Made by a program: the position numbers and the translations under genes
The notes under the pieces: model-generated
Told to the model about the DNA's origin: nothing
The model's input: the letters and a program-made list of their open reading frames with translations, nothing else
Database searches by the model: none
Shown here: piece after piece, positions 29,449 to 38,412 of the stretch
How the letters are laid out: each line of letters begins with the position of its first letter
How positions within the stretch are numbered: position 1 is the stretch's first letter
Assembly (NCBI GenBank): GCA_963931445.1
Contig: OZ007016.1
Span: 186,001 to 250,000, forward strand
DNA from: CALXVA01 sp944393025
GTDB lineage: Bacteria > Bacillota > Clostridia > TANB77 > CAG-508
DNA length: 64,000 nt
Direction: 5' to 3'

Positions 29449-30148
29449 AGATAATAAAATTAATTATTATGCCATTATACCAGCCACAGTTAGATATAAT
29501 CAAAAATTAAAAGCGGCAGAAAAATTGTTATATGGTGAAATAACAGCTTTATCAAATGTAAAAGGTTATTGTTATGCTCAAAATAGGTATTTTGCACAAC
29601 TATATGGGGTTAGTATAGAAACTGTTAGTAGATGGCTTTCACATTTGCAAGAGTTAGGATATATAGAAATAGAGATTATAAGAAATGATAAAAAGGAAGT
29701 TATTGAAAGAAATATTTATATTGCGGATACCCCCTATTGTCAAAAAAATCAATACCCCTATTGTTCAAATGGTCAATACCCTATTGACGAAAATGTCAAA
29801 GAGAATAATATAAATAAAATAATAGAGGATTTATTTTATTATATTATAAATAATAGCGACAGAATTTCGAAAGAATTTTACTCAATTTTAAATCGCTTAG
29901 AATTCATATATACAAAAGAGATTCTTTCTATTATGCAAGATGATAAAGTTCAAATGCTAAAAGAAATAATATACACATTATATTCTCTATACAATAGTCA
30001 ATTTAAAACTTTACTTTTAAAAGTTGATAGGCAGGAACTTATAAATTTGTATCTTATTTCTAAAGAACATTGCATTGGTAATTTCTTTAACTATTACAAA
30101 AGAGTGATAATAAAGGAATACTCTAAAAGCAATGCAAGGAGGCTATGA
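29441..30148 (+). CDS. Replication initiator-like winged-helix protein
   Basis: 235 residues from a TTG start that overlaps the previous stop, with GAGGAGG upstream. The N-terminal 90 residues form a helix-turn-helix domain (NYYAIIPATVRYNQKL ... NRYFAQLYGVSIETVSRWLSHLQELGYI) found in ICE and phage replisome organisers. The C-terminal part is helical and not recognised. It probably binds element DNA for replication or control. Confidence 0.75.
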   Translation: MNEDNKINYYAIIPATVRYNQKLKAAEKLLYGEITALSNVKGYCYAQNRYFAQLYGVSIETVSRWLSHLQELGYIEIEIIRNDKKEVIERNIYIADTPYCQKNQYPYCSNGQYPIDENVKENNINKIIEDLFYYIINNSDRISKEFYSILNRLEFIYTKEILSIMQDDKVQMLKEIIYTLYSLYNSQFKTLLLKVDRQELINLYLISKEHCIGNFFNYYKRVIIKEYSKSNARRL

Positions 30149-30151
30149 GAA

Positions 30152-30400
30152 ATGATAGAAAATTATATGAATAATTTTGAAAACATAGTAACATCCATTA
30201 TATTTATAGGATTTTTGTCAGTAATATTTATGTTATTAATAGTTCTAGTTATATCACTGTTGCTATTAATTTTAGGATGCATAATTAAATCGCAGACATT
30301 AAAAACAAAATTTCTAAAAGCAGTACCAATTTTATTAATTGGTATTATTTTTGTAATGAGTTTACCTATAGTTTTTGTATATCTTAAAGAACTAATGTAA
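30152..30400 (+). CDS. Small two-helix membrane protein
   Basis: Eighty-two residues with two long hydrophobic segments, three bp after the replication gene, with AGGAGG upstream. Position just before VirB2 suggests a part of the transfer operon, but no family is recognised. Confidence 0.6.
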   Translation: MIENYMNNFENIVTSIIFIGFLSVIFMLLIVLVISLLLLILGCIIKSQTLKTKFLKAVPILLIGIIFVMSLPIVFVYLKELM

Positions 30401-30411
30401 AAATAGTGTGT

Positions 30412-30449
30412 CCTATACAAATAAGCCCTTTTAAATTTTTGTATAGGAG
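30412..30449 (+). promoter_or_regulatory. Ribosome-binding-site-burying hairpin A (before VirB2)
   Basis: CCTATACAAA pairs with TTTGTATAGG, with GCCC in the loop; the 3-prime arm contains the AGGAG used by VirB2. ATAGTG lies just upstream. It is one of four similar leaders in the ICE. Confidence 0.65.
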
Positions 30450-30458
30450 ATGAGATTT

Positions 30459-30849
30459 ATGAAAATAACCACTAAGAAAAAGCTAGTTGTAATTAGAATA
30501 TTTACAATACTAGCAATTATTATGATGTTTTTTACTAATATAAACGCAGTATTTGCAACAGAAGGTGGAACAACAGGAATTGGTACAGCTGAAGTAACAC
30601 AAGCAACAGATAATATAAAAAGAGTAATAACAAGCATAGCAATGCCATTAGGTGGAGTTTTAATATTTGCAAGTATAGTAATTGCAGCAATTAAAATGAT
30701 AGCAAATGCTAACAACCCTCAGAAAAGAGCTGAAAGTATAGGATCACTTGCTTGGATATGTGGCGGTGGAATAATACTTGGTCTTTCATTGATAATTGCA
30801 GGCATTATAATCAATATTGCAACGAATAATACGCGGAAGTTTACTATAA
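30459..30849 (+). CDS. VirB2/TrbC-like pilin or channel protein (one CGG +1 site)
   Basis: A signal-like N-terminus (FMMFFTNINAVFA) is followed by two membrane helices (SIAMPLGGVLIFASIVIAA and IILGLSLIIAGIIIN), the VirB2/TrbC pattern. Reading straight through would put CGG in frame and overrun into the next gene. Skipping the C at 30834 before GGA ends the protein at a TAA (30847-30849) directly before the GGGAGG of the next gene, giving 129 residues. The ATG at 30459 fits the AGGAG spacing better than the one at 30450. Confidence 0.8.
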
Positions 30850-30861
30850 GGGAGGTATGTT

Positions 30862-31155
30862 ATGCGAGTTTTTAAGATACCGTTTAATACAAAAAGAGAA
30901 GAAAAAATATTTGGTGGATATTTGAGTTTAAGGCAAGTTGTATATTTAATGATTGCAGCTTCTTCCCTATCTGTTCTTGCTTTACATATACCAATACCAG
31001 TTAAGATTATAATAATTAGCATTATATCTATATTTTTCTTACTTTGTGCTTTCCTAAAGGTAAAAGAGCAAAATTTTGATAAACTTTTCTTAAACTGTAT
31101 TAAGTTTCTTATGAGAAATAAAAAATATGTTTATGAGAGGTGTTGCAAATGGTAG
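30862..31155 (+). CDS. PrgI-family (VirB3-like) transfer protein
   Basis: 97 residues: FKIPFNTKREEKIFGGYLSLRQ at the start, then two adjacent helices and a basic tail, as in PrgI of Gram-positive conjugation systems. PrgI works with VirB4 in the membrane channel. The gene overlaps the next one. Confidence 0.88.
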   Translation: MRVFKIPFNTKREEKIFGGYLSLRQVVYLMIAASSLSVLALHIPIPVKIIIISIISIFFLLCAFLKVKEQNFDKLFLNCIKFLMRNKKYVYERCCKW

Positions 31156-31871
31156 TAATGATAATATTTTTAGTGCTAAGTATTTTTGCCATTTTACTTA
31201 CCTTCTTGTATTTAAAGAAAAGCAAAAACAAAGTAAAACAAGTAAACAAAACTACTGATAAAAATATTCAAAAGGATAATGGCAAGAAAAAGACAAAACA
31301 GCTAAAAGATATTCTAGGTTTAAAGATAGACAACTCAATGATAAATATGGGAAATAGATATTCATGTATTTTAAGAATCGGAAGTATTGACTACAATATG
31401 ATGTCTGAAAGTGAACAAGAAACTATAGAAAATGTACTAATGCAAACAGCTTTGACATTTGACGGTTTTGTTCAATTTCTAACAACTACAGAAAATATTG
31501 ATACAAATGAGATTATAAATGATATTAAGAAAACAAGATCAACTAATGTGCAGATAAGAAATTGCAAGGAAAATTTGATAAATTTTCTAACCAATATGAT
31601 GGAAAATATGGATACAGCAATTAACAAAAACTATATTATTCTATCATATGACGGTTTATATGAAGATGCAATAAAAGAACTAAATAGGAGAATAGCAAAT
31701 TTAAAAACGAGTCTTTCAAGAGCAAAAATACAATGTGAATTACTAAGCGATGAAGATATCTACAATTTACTCTATAAGGAACTAAATAAGAACTCAAATA
31801 TAATAAAAATGGACTTTAGAAAGGAGGAATTGTATGTTGATAAAAAAGAAAAAAGCAAAAAAAGAAAATAA
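31149..31871 (+). CDS. Conjugation-associated membrane protein, TraC/VirB4-N-like
   Basis: About 240 residues: one N-terminal helix, a basic linker, then a domain reading DILGLKIDNSMINMGNRYSCILRIGSIDYNM like the N-terminal (non-ATPase) domain that accompanies VirB4 in PrgI-type systems. The ATG at 31149 fits GAGAGGTG. It overlaps VirB4 by 38 bp and is very likely a channel partner. Confidence 0.7.
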   Translation: MVVMIIFLVLSIFAILLTFLYLKKSKNKVKQVNKTTDKNIQKDNGKKKTKQLKDILGLKIDNSMINMGNRYSCILRIGSIDYNMMSESEQETIENVLMQTALTFDGFVQFLTTTENIDTNEIINDIKKTRSTNVQIRNCKENLINFLTNMMENMDTAINKNYIILSYDGLYEDAIKELNRRIANLKTSLSRAKIQCELLSDEDIYNLLYKELNKNSNIIKMDFRKEELYVDKKEKSKKRK

Positions 31872-33658
31872 CATTTTTGAAAATATTTCTGCTATTGAAG
31901 ATAGAATATTGCCAGATGTATTAGAAGAAAAAGCTGATTATCTATATCTAGGTTATAACAAATATTCAAGGACTTTTGTTATAACAATTTATCCAGAGCA
32001 AACTTGGCTACGGTTGGTTAGAGAAACTTGTATATTTAGGAGATGTAACAATTTCAATAAAAGTTGAAACTTCTTCCAATGCTTCTGTTATAAACCAATT
32101 AACAAAAAAATTAGTACAGTCGCAGGCAGAGTATGCAAATTACATGCGACAAGGAAATATTGCTCACACTCCAGTACTAGAAAAAGAAATTGCAGATTTA
32201 GAGGGCTTAAGAACTTTAATACAAACAAATCAAGATAAACTATTTTTCGTAACAGTTTTTATTTCGCTTACTTGTGAGAGTTTGGAGAAATTAAATGAGA
32301 AATCAAAAATATTGGAAGCAGAAATGAATAAGAAAACTGCTATGGTAAGAACTCTAATATTTAAACAGATAGACGGACTAAAGCAAATGCTACCAACTGG
32401 AGAAATTGCACTAGCAGGTTTTGAAAGAAATATGGTATCTGGCGGTGTTGCAACATTGATGCCAATTACAAATCCTAATGTATCACATAGTAAAGGCACA
32501 TTTTTAGGAAGAAATTATTATACAAATGCACCGATCTACTTAAATACATTTATTGGACCACCAGCATTACCTAATCCCCACATATTTATATGTCGGTACA
32601 AGTCGGTGCTGGGAAAAGTGTTTCACTAAAGCTAATGGCAGAAAGAAATATAGTTACCTATGGCTGTTCTGCATTTTTTATAGATGTTGAAGGCGAATAT
32701 GCTAAATTAGTACAAAAATTAGGTGGAAAAACTATTAAAATAAGGCAAGGTGAATCTACAGGAATTAACCCATTCGAATTAGAGAAGGACTACAAAGGAA
32801 ATAGAGAGTTTTTAAACATAATGGACAAGGTTGCAGACATAAGGGCATTACTTTCAACAATAGCTAGAAATTATATGGGTAGAACTTTAAATGGAACAGA
32901 GATAACAGAAATTGAAATTGTGGTAAATCAGCTATATGCAGAGCGTGGCATCAATGATGATATTAACTCAATTTATGAAAGAAACAAAGGAAAATTAAAT
33001 AATGGCAAATATGTTGTAGGAAAAGTAAAAAAGAAAATGCCGACACTATCTGATTTTCAAAAGAAATTAGATGAAAGAGGAAAATGTAAGGAATTAGCAG
33101 AGATACTAATTCCTTTTCTTAAGGGCAATTCGCTTGGAATATTCGATTGTGAAAGTACAATATTCTCGAATGAGGACATTATAAGTTTTGATATGAGTGA
33201 GATAAAAGACGAATTTACTAAACTTTATTCTTCTTTTGTAATACTTACTTGGGTTTGGCAAAAATTCATACTAAAAAATAGAGAAAAAAAGAAACTAATT
33301 ATATGTGATGAAGCTTGGTTATTTTTAAAATATAAAGAATCTGCTGACTTCTTGGCTACTGTTGCTCGTAGAGGTAGAAAGTATAACACACCACTTCTAA
33401 TTGGTAGTCAATTTATTGATGAATTTATAAATTGTGAAGAACGGTAGAACAATTATCAATATTTGCTCTACTAAATTCTTATTTAGGCAAAGTACAGGAA
33501 ATGTGGAGAATATTAGAAAATTCTTCAGTTTATCTGAAGGTGCAAAAGAAATTTTGACAATGGCAAGTCCTGGAGAATGTATCTTTTCTCTCAATAATAG
33601 TGTAACGGCAATGAAGTTTGAAATAGCAGATTATGAAAAGGATTTTGTTTTCACATAA
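31834..33658 (+). CDS. VirB4-family conjugation ATPase (four CGG +1 sites)
   Basis: Skipping single C residues at 32011, 32594, 32604 and 33442 merges four ORF pieces into one 606-residue protein with exact closure. The two middle sites, only ten bases apart, flank the P-loop and together rebuild Walker A (FICGTSGAGKSV); with only one of them the frame fails. Walker B is KKLIICDEAWLF; downstream are VARRGRKYNTPLLIGSQ and INICSTKFLFRQS. It powers assembly of the transfer channel from the cytoplasmic face. AAAGGAGG precedes the ATG. Confidence 0.92.
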
Positions 33659-33688
33659 TATGAATATAAAAAATTATTTAAAGGGGGG

Positions 33689-33703
33689 ATGCCTATAAGC
33701 TAA
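33689..33703 (+). other. Possible mini leader ORF
   Basis: AAGGGGGG is followed by ATG and three sense codons (MPIS) and a stop, 53 bases before the VirB6 gene. A strong ribosome binding site on a four-codon ORF suggests a leader, but chance is possible. Confidence 0.25.
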
Positions 33704-33718
33704 ATTAAATATAGTGTG

Positions 33719-33749
33719 CTATCGTTTGCCCTATCTTAAAGGATAGGAG
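33719..33749 (+). promoter_or_regulatory. Ribosome-binding-site-burying hairpin B (before VirB6)
   Basis: GATAGG of the ribosome binding region can pair with CTATC at 33719-33723 (leaving GCCC in the loop, as in the other copies) or with CCTATC at 33730-33735. ATAGTG lies just upstream. Two alternative pairings are compatible with a switch. Confidence 0.6.
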
Positions 33750-33756
33750 AAATTAA

Positions 33757-35269
33757 GTGAATAAGATTTTAAAAAGTTTTATAGTTGTTATAACTATACT
33801 TTTTTTGCTTGTTTCCTTATGCCCTATTTCATTTGCGGAAACTGACTTCGCTGAACAGATAGACAGCGAGGAACGGAAGCATGTTCGAGAAAATAATAGC
33901 ACGGAATGCTTGGTGGAATTGCACAAGCAATTTTTGACCTCTGTACATCAGAGACGATGGGTATCGGCTTTAAAGACTATGACGAGTTAATCTTCAATAA
34001 AGGAGTTGATGCCAATTCTGTTGCACCATTTACGGATGAACTGTGGTCAAAAACAATGACCTGGTACAAAATATTTGCAAGTGTTGCAGGTATTTTAATA
34101 CTCATTGCAGTCATAATGCTATCATACAAGATGATGATGGCAGGCAATAGTACAGCCAAAAAAACAGAAGCAAAAGACAATTTGATGAGACTATTGCTGC
34201 GGTGGCTTAGCAATAGCTCTAGCACCACTTTTTGTTAAGTTTTTACTGTTTGTAAATAATTCATTAGTAAGCTTGTTAGTGGTAAATGCCAATTCTTCTT
34301 TAGACGGTTTACTTGGTGAAAGCATGATGACATCTATTCGTACACGGAAATGCAATAACAACAGCTATTGTAATTGCTATGTTCATATATCTATTTATAA
34401 AACTAAATATACAGTTCATTGTAAGACAGTTTGTACTAATAATATTTACAGTTTTTACTCCTATAGCACTTAGTATTTGGATAGTAAATAGGAATGCAAC
34501 AGCAATAAGTATCTGGGCAGGACAGATAATAACAAATGTATTTATGCAGTTTATCTATTGCTTTTTATTTTTAATGTACCTAACTTTTCTACCTTCTGGT
34601 GGTGGTTGGGCTGTTTCATTAATTTGGGCAATGATGATATTACCTTTAGCAAGTACAATACAAAATTCATTACAGGATCTAACAAGTAGAATCTGTGGAA
34701 TTGATACAAATGCACAAGCAACACAAGCATTTGCAATGGGTGGAGTTGCCGGTGGTGCTATTGGCTATGGAATAAGTGCAATAAAAGAACAATTTAAAAC
34801 TCCTGGAGGAGATAATAATTCACCAAACGCAACAGCTTCAAATATGCAAGGGCAAGGAAATAATAATGGGCCACAAAGTTTCGTAAGTAGGGTAAAAAAT
34901 TTTGTAAATCCTCAAATGAATTTATCCGCTGAAAAAGACTACAACGGTAATGTAAATCCTATAAGAGATGTAATACCTAATGCAAAAACACAAGGAGATA
35001 CAAATACTAAGCAAGAAAAAATGAATACTGGTACAGGTAAAGGTAGCAAGGTAGCCTCTGTACTAAAAGCAGGTGCTAAAGGAACTGCAAAGGCAACAGG
35101 TGCTTATCTTTCTGTAGGAAGAAGAATGGTTGAAGGAGATGCAAATGTAAATTTTAGAAATAAAGGAAATGAGCCTAAAAAGCAAATGCAACATACTGAG
35201 TATATTAACAATATAAGAGAAAGCCAGCCTAAAGAGAGGTTAGGTGAGGAAAATGAGCATAAAGGATAA
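33757..35269 (+). CDS. VirB6/TrbL-like channel protein (four CGG +1 sites)
   Basis: Skipping C at 33874, 33902, 34200 and 34345 gives a 502-residue protein with exact closure from the GTG start. A signal peptide (ILFLLVSLCPISFA) leads to several membrane segments, then a Gly/Ala- and Asn-rich cytoplasmic tail. The order and neighbours (VirB4, M23 hydrolase) match the polytopic channel core of Gram-positive conjugation systems. It overlaps the next gene by 26 bp. Confidence 0.87.
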
Positions 35270-36448
35270 AGCAAAAAAAGAAATAAAAAAGAAAATAAAA
35301 AAAGTAATAATGATGATACTTAAACCATTGATTCCATATATTGCATTAGTTTTAATTGTACTTTTATTAGTATCATGGTTATTAGACAGTTTATTTGCTA
35401 GTTCTGCACAAGCAGATGACAGCGAATTATCTTCAGCAGAGTTAGATATCAAAACTATGTGTATTGAAAAAGCTGAATACTTAAATACTTGTGATAATTA
35501 TGTGGATAAAGAAAAGAAAAATGAGCTTTTAGATGTAAATAATCTAGAAAACAATAAAATGATAGAATGGTCTCATTTATCTACACTTATGACATTAGAA
35601 AATTTAAACAATGAGAAAGAAATTAACCAAAGTTTATTAGATGAAATAGGAGAAAATTTTAAGTCCACTTTTAAATATGAAAAAGATACTATTAAAACGG
35701 AAGAAAAGCAAACTAAAGGTGATAAAGTAACTTGGAAAGAGAACAAAGATAAAGCACAAACTCAATATATTTTGGTTGAAAGTGATACAATTATTGGTCA
35801 TTATACATATGAGTATGAGACAGTTACCGCTATTTCTGATGATGGTAACACTAGAATTACAAAGAAAAAGTATAAAACAGAAACATTACAAGGAGAACAA
35901 TATGAAAGATTAAAAGATTATCTAAAAACGAGTATGAATTTAGACAATGAAGATATTGATATGTGTGTAGATTTAGTTATCAATTCATCAAGTGGTTACT
36001 ATGATGATACGATTAACAATGCTTATACTATTTTAATTAGCAATGATATGTTTACTTGGCCAATTCCTGGCTACACAAATGTTACTTCTGAATATGGTTA
36101 CAGAGTTCACCCAATAAGCCGGAGAATATAAATTACATAGCGGTACAGATGTTGGTGCACCGGTACGGAAGTAATTTTGTGGCAATGGCTGATGGAATAG
36201 TTACTAAAGCTTGTTATAATCGGTGGATACGGAAACTGCGTAATAATAGACCACCGGAAATGGTGTTACTACTTTATATGCACATGGGACAAACATTTTA
36301 GTAAAAGCCAATGATAGAGTAACCAAAGGACAGCCAGTACTTACAGTTCGGAAGTACTGGAAATTCTACAGGACCGCACGCACATTTTGAGGTTATGATA
36401 AATGGAGAAACGGTGGATCCAATGCAATATTTTGAGAGGAGTGATTAA
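35244..36448 (+). CDS. Membrane-anchored M23 peptidoglycan hydrolase (five CGG +1 sites)
   Basis: Skipping C at 36120, 36166, 36221, 36255 and 36349 yields 399-400 residues with exact closure; all five sites fall within 230 bases. One N-terminal helix, a helical stalk, then an M23 domain: TSEYGYRVHPISG, KLHSGTDVGAP, GGYGNCVIIDHGNG, and HAHFEV with the zinc and catalytic histidines. It should open the cell wall for the conjugation channel (VirB1-like role). GTG at 35244 or ATG at 35253 can start it. Confidence 0.9.
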
Positions 36449-36450
36449 AT

Positions 36451-36825
36451 TTGATATTAATTTTTACGGATAATGAGCAATTAAATAAAGACATAAGCAG
36501 AAAAATAAAAGATAGCAGAATTGTATATTATGCTGACTATATTTTAGAAGAAAAAGAAGCTGATACCCTAATAGTATCAGTACAAAATAATAAGTACAAT
36601 TTCAAGGATTTTATGTTTAAGGTAAGAGATAAAAATATAAGAGTGATTTTACTATTAGAAAATGCAGAGCAAAAAGAGCTAAGAGACGCATTATTACTAG
36701 GAATTTATGACATTATATTCGACCCATTTACACTAGAAGATATATGCAAAAAAATAGATACACCTTCTGCATTCTCTGATATTGCTAAATATATTAAAGA
36801 CATAATGGAACTAGAAAATATCTAG
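36451..36825 (+). CDS. Receiver-like hypothetical protein
   Basis: 124 residues from TTG, two bases after the M23 stop. The alternation MILIFTDNEQL ... VILLLENAEQKELRDALLLGIYDIIFDPF resembles a receiver or TadZ-type fold, but the phosphoacceptor aspartate position is not conserved (TLIVSVQNN). Probably a non-phosphorylated partner in the transfer machine. Confidence 0.55.
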   Translation: MILIFTDNEQLNKDISRKIKDSRIVYYADYILEEKEADTLIVSVQNNKYNFKDFMFKVRDKNIRVILLLENAEQKELRDALLLGIYDIIFDPFTLEDICKKIDTPSAFSDIAKYIKDIMELENI

Positions 36826-36858
36826 TTTTTTTATTTTGTTAGAAAGGAGGATTTAAAG

Positions 36859-37467
36859 TTGAAAAAAAGCACAAAAAAAGTCTTAAAGATAGTAATCATC
36901 AGCTGTAGCGCTCTAATCATACTAGGCTTATCTGTTTTTGGAATATTTAAGTACATTGAATATAAGAAGATACAAGATAATATCAATTCTGTATATGACA
37001 TTTATAACGATAGTAACAGAAATGAAATAATAACAGATTTTAATAATACAGTTGGAACTCCTGTAGAATCTGAAACAGATGAAGATAAATACTTAAATGC
37101 AATAGGTACTTTAGAAATACCATCCATAAACTTTAAAGACATTGTTGTGGAAGGAACAGATCAAGCAGCTCTAGCACAAGGAATTGGACTTTTTGAACAT
37201 AGTAATATTTTAGAGGGCAATGTTTGCTTAGCTGGACACAACACATATAGATTTTTAGCAAATTTAAAAAATGTGCAAGAAGGAGATATTATTAAATATT
37301 CCTCTGCATTAGGAAATAAAGAATACAAGATAACAACAATAAAACAGATACAAGAAACGGACTGGTCTATGTTAGAGGATACAGAAGATAACAGAATTAC
37401 TATAATAACCTGCGTTAGAAATAGACCAGAATTAAGATTGTGCGTACAAGCAATAGAAAATATTTAA
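36859..37467 (+). CDS. Sortase
   Basis: 202 residues from TTG with AAAGGAGG upstream. An N-terminal anchor (about 10-32) precedes a sortase domain: IGTLEIPSINF, LAGHNTYRF (catalytic histidine), TIITCVRNRPELRLCVQA (cysteine and arginine). The layout resembles class D or B-like sortases. The SpaA-domain protein 0.9 kb downstream ends in LPRTG and is the obvious substrate. Confidence 0.88.
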   Translation: MKKSTKKVLKIVIISCSALIILGLSVFGIFKYIEYKKIQDNINSVYDIYNDSNRNEIITDFNNTVGTPVESETDEDKYLNAIGTLEIPSINFKDIVVEGTDQAALAQGIGLFEHSNILEGNVCLAGHNTYRFLANLKNVQEGDIIKYSSALGNKEYKITTIKQIQETDWSMLEDTEDNRITIITCVRNRPELRLCVQAIENI

Positions 37468-37539
37468 AAATTTTTTTCTGTTGAGCATTCCCTTTTTATA
37501 AAAATGGTGTTATTCTTAAAATAAAGAGGTGATGTTCAA

Positions 37540-38358
37540 ATGAATAAGAAAAAGATTTTAATAGCAGTTATTGTACTATTAGTAGTTATAATTACTTGCT
37601 GTTTAATAAAAATTGTTTTTAATAATTCTCATATAGAAACAGCATCAATAAATACATTAGCAGATAATGATAATGACAGAAATATTAATACTATTGCAAA
37701 TGTAATGGAAATGACAACAAATGAGACTATTGAAAATAAAACAAATGATGAAGAAAATGAAACAATAGAAGAAAACAATACAGATACAAAAGAATCAAAT
37801 ACTACAGAAAAAACTGACAATAAAACTACTACAAGTCAAAAAGATTCGAGCAGTAGTACTAATAAAACTAATAGCAAAAACAATGATAATAATGTAAATA
37901 CAAGTGTAAGCAATAAGAATAATAGTAGTTCAAGCACGAAAGAAGAACAAAAAAAGGAAGAAAGCAAACCAACTAATACAGAAAAGACAGAAGATACAAA
38001 AGAAAATGAAGATACAGAAACTGAGGAAAAAGAAGAAACAAACACAGAAAACGAAAAACTTGCAAATACTTTCTTTTCGGAGTATAACAAGCAAAAAACA
38101 CAAGAAGCAGTAAACTACATAAATGAGCAAATGAAAAAAGACGAAATGTACGAAGAATTAGGAGGATATGCAGTTGCTTGCACAACAAAACCAACTAATT
38201 ATTGGATATCGTATAGTTCTAATTCTAAATTAAATGGTGTAGCTCTAGCAGGTTGTAAAGTAAGTGTATATGTAGAAAACTATTATAGATACAACAGCAG
38301 AGGTACAGACTATTACTTATATGATACAAAAATTTACTTGTATCAAGAAGTTATTTAA
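37540..38358 (+). CDS. Membrane-anchored protein with Ser/Thr/Asn/Glu-rich stalk
   Basis: 272 residues: an N-terminal helix, about 150 residues of low-complexity linker (runs of T, N, S, E and K), and a C-terminal globular part of about 90 residues (ELGGYAVACTTKPTNYWISY). It is probably displayed outside the cell on a stalk spanning the wall. It lies between the sortase and adhesin genes. No family recognised. Confidence 0.65.
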   Translation: MNKKKILIAVIVLLVVIITCCLIKIVFNNSHIETASINTLADNDNDRNINTIANVMEMTTNETIENKTNDEENETIEENNTDTKESNTTEKTDNKTTTSQKDSSSSTNKTNSKNNDNNVNTSVSNKNNSSSSTKEEQKKEESKPTNTEKTEDTKENEDTETEEKEETNTENEKLANTFFSEYNKQKTQEAVNYINEQMKKDEMYEELGGYAVACTTKPTNYWISYSSNSKLNGVALAGCKVSVYVENYYRYNSRGTDYYLYDTKIYLYQEVI

Positions 38359-38371
38359 AAAATAAAATTTT

Positions 38372-38399
38372 AAAGAGGCCTATAGGGCTTCTTTTTTTA
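38372..38399 (+). terminator. Terminator before adhesin gene
   Basis: AAGAGGCC pairs with GGGCTTCT (one wobble) followed by seven T residues; it partly insulates the adhesin gene. Confidence 0.78.
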
Positions 38400-38412
38400 G
38401 GAGGTAAAAAAT

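Noticed and set aside
37629..38194. Several antisense ORFs inside the stalk protein
   Set aside because: They arise from the low-complexity Ser/Thr/Asn/Glu-rich coding strand and have no ribosome binding sites.
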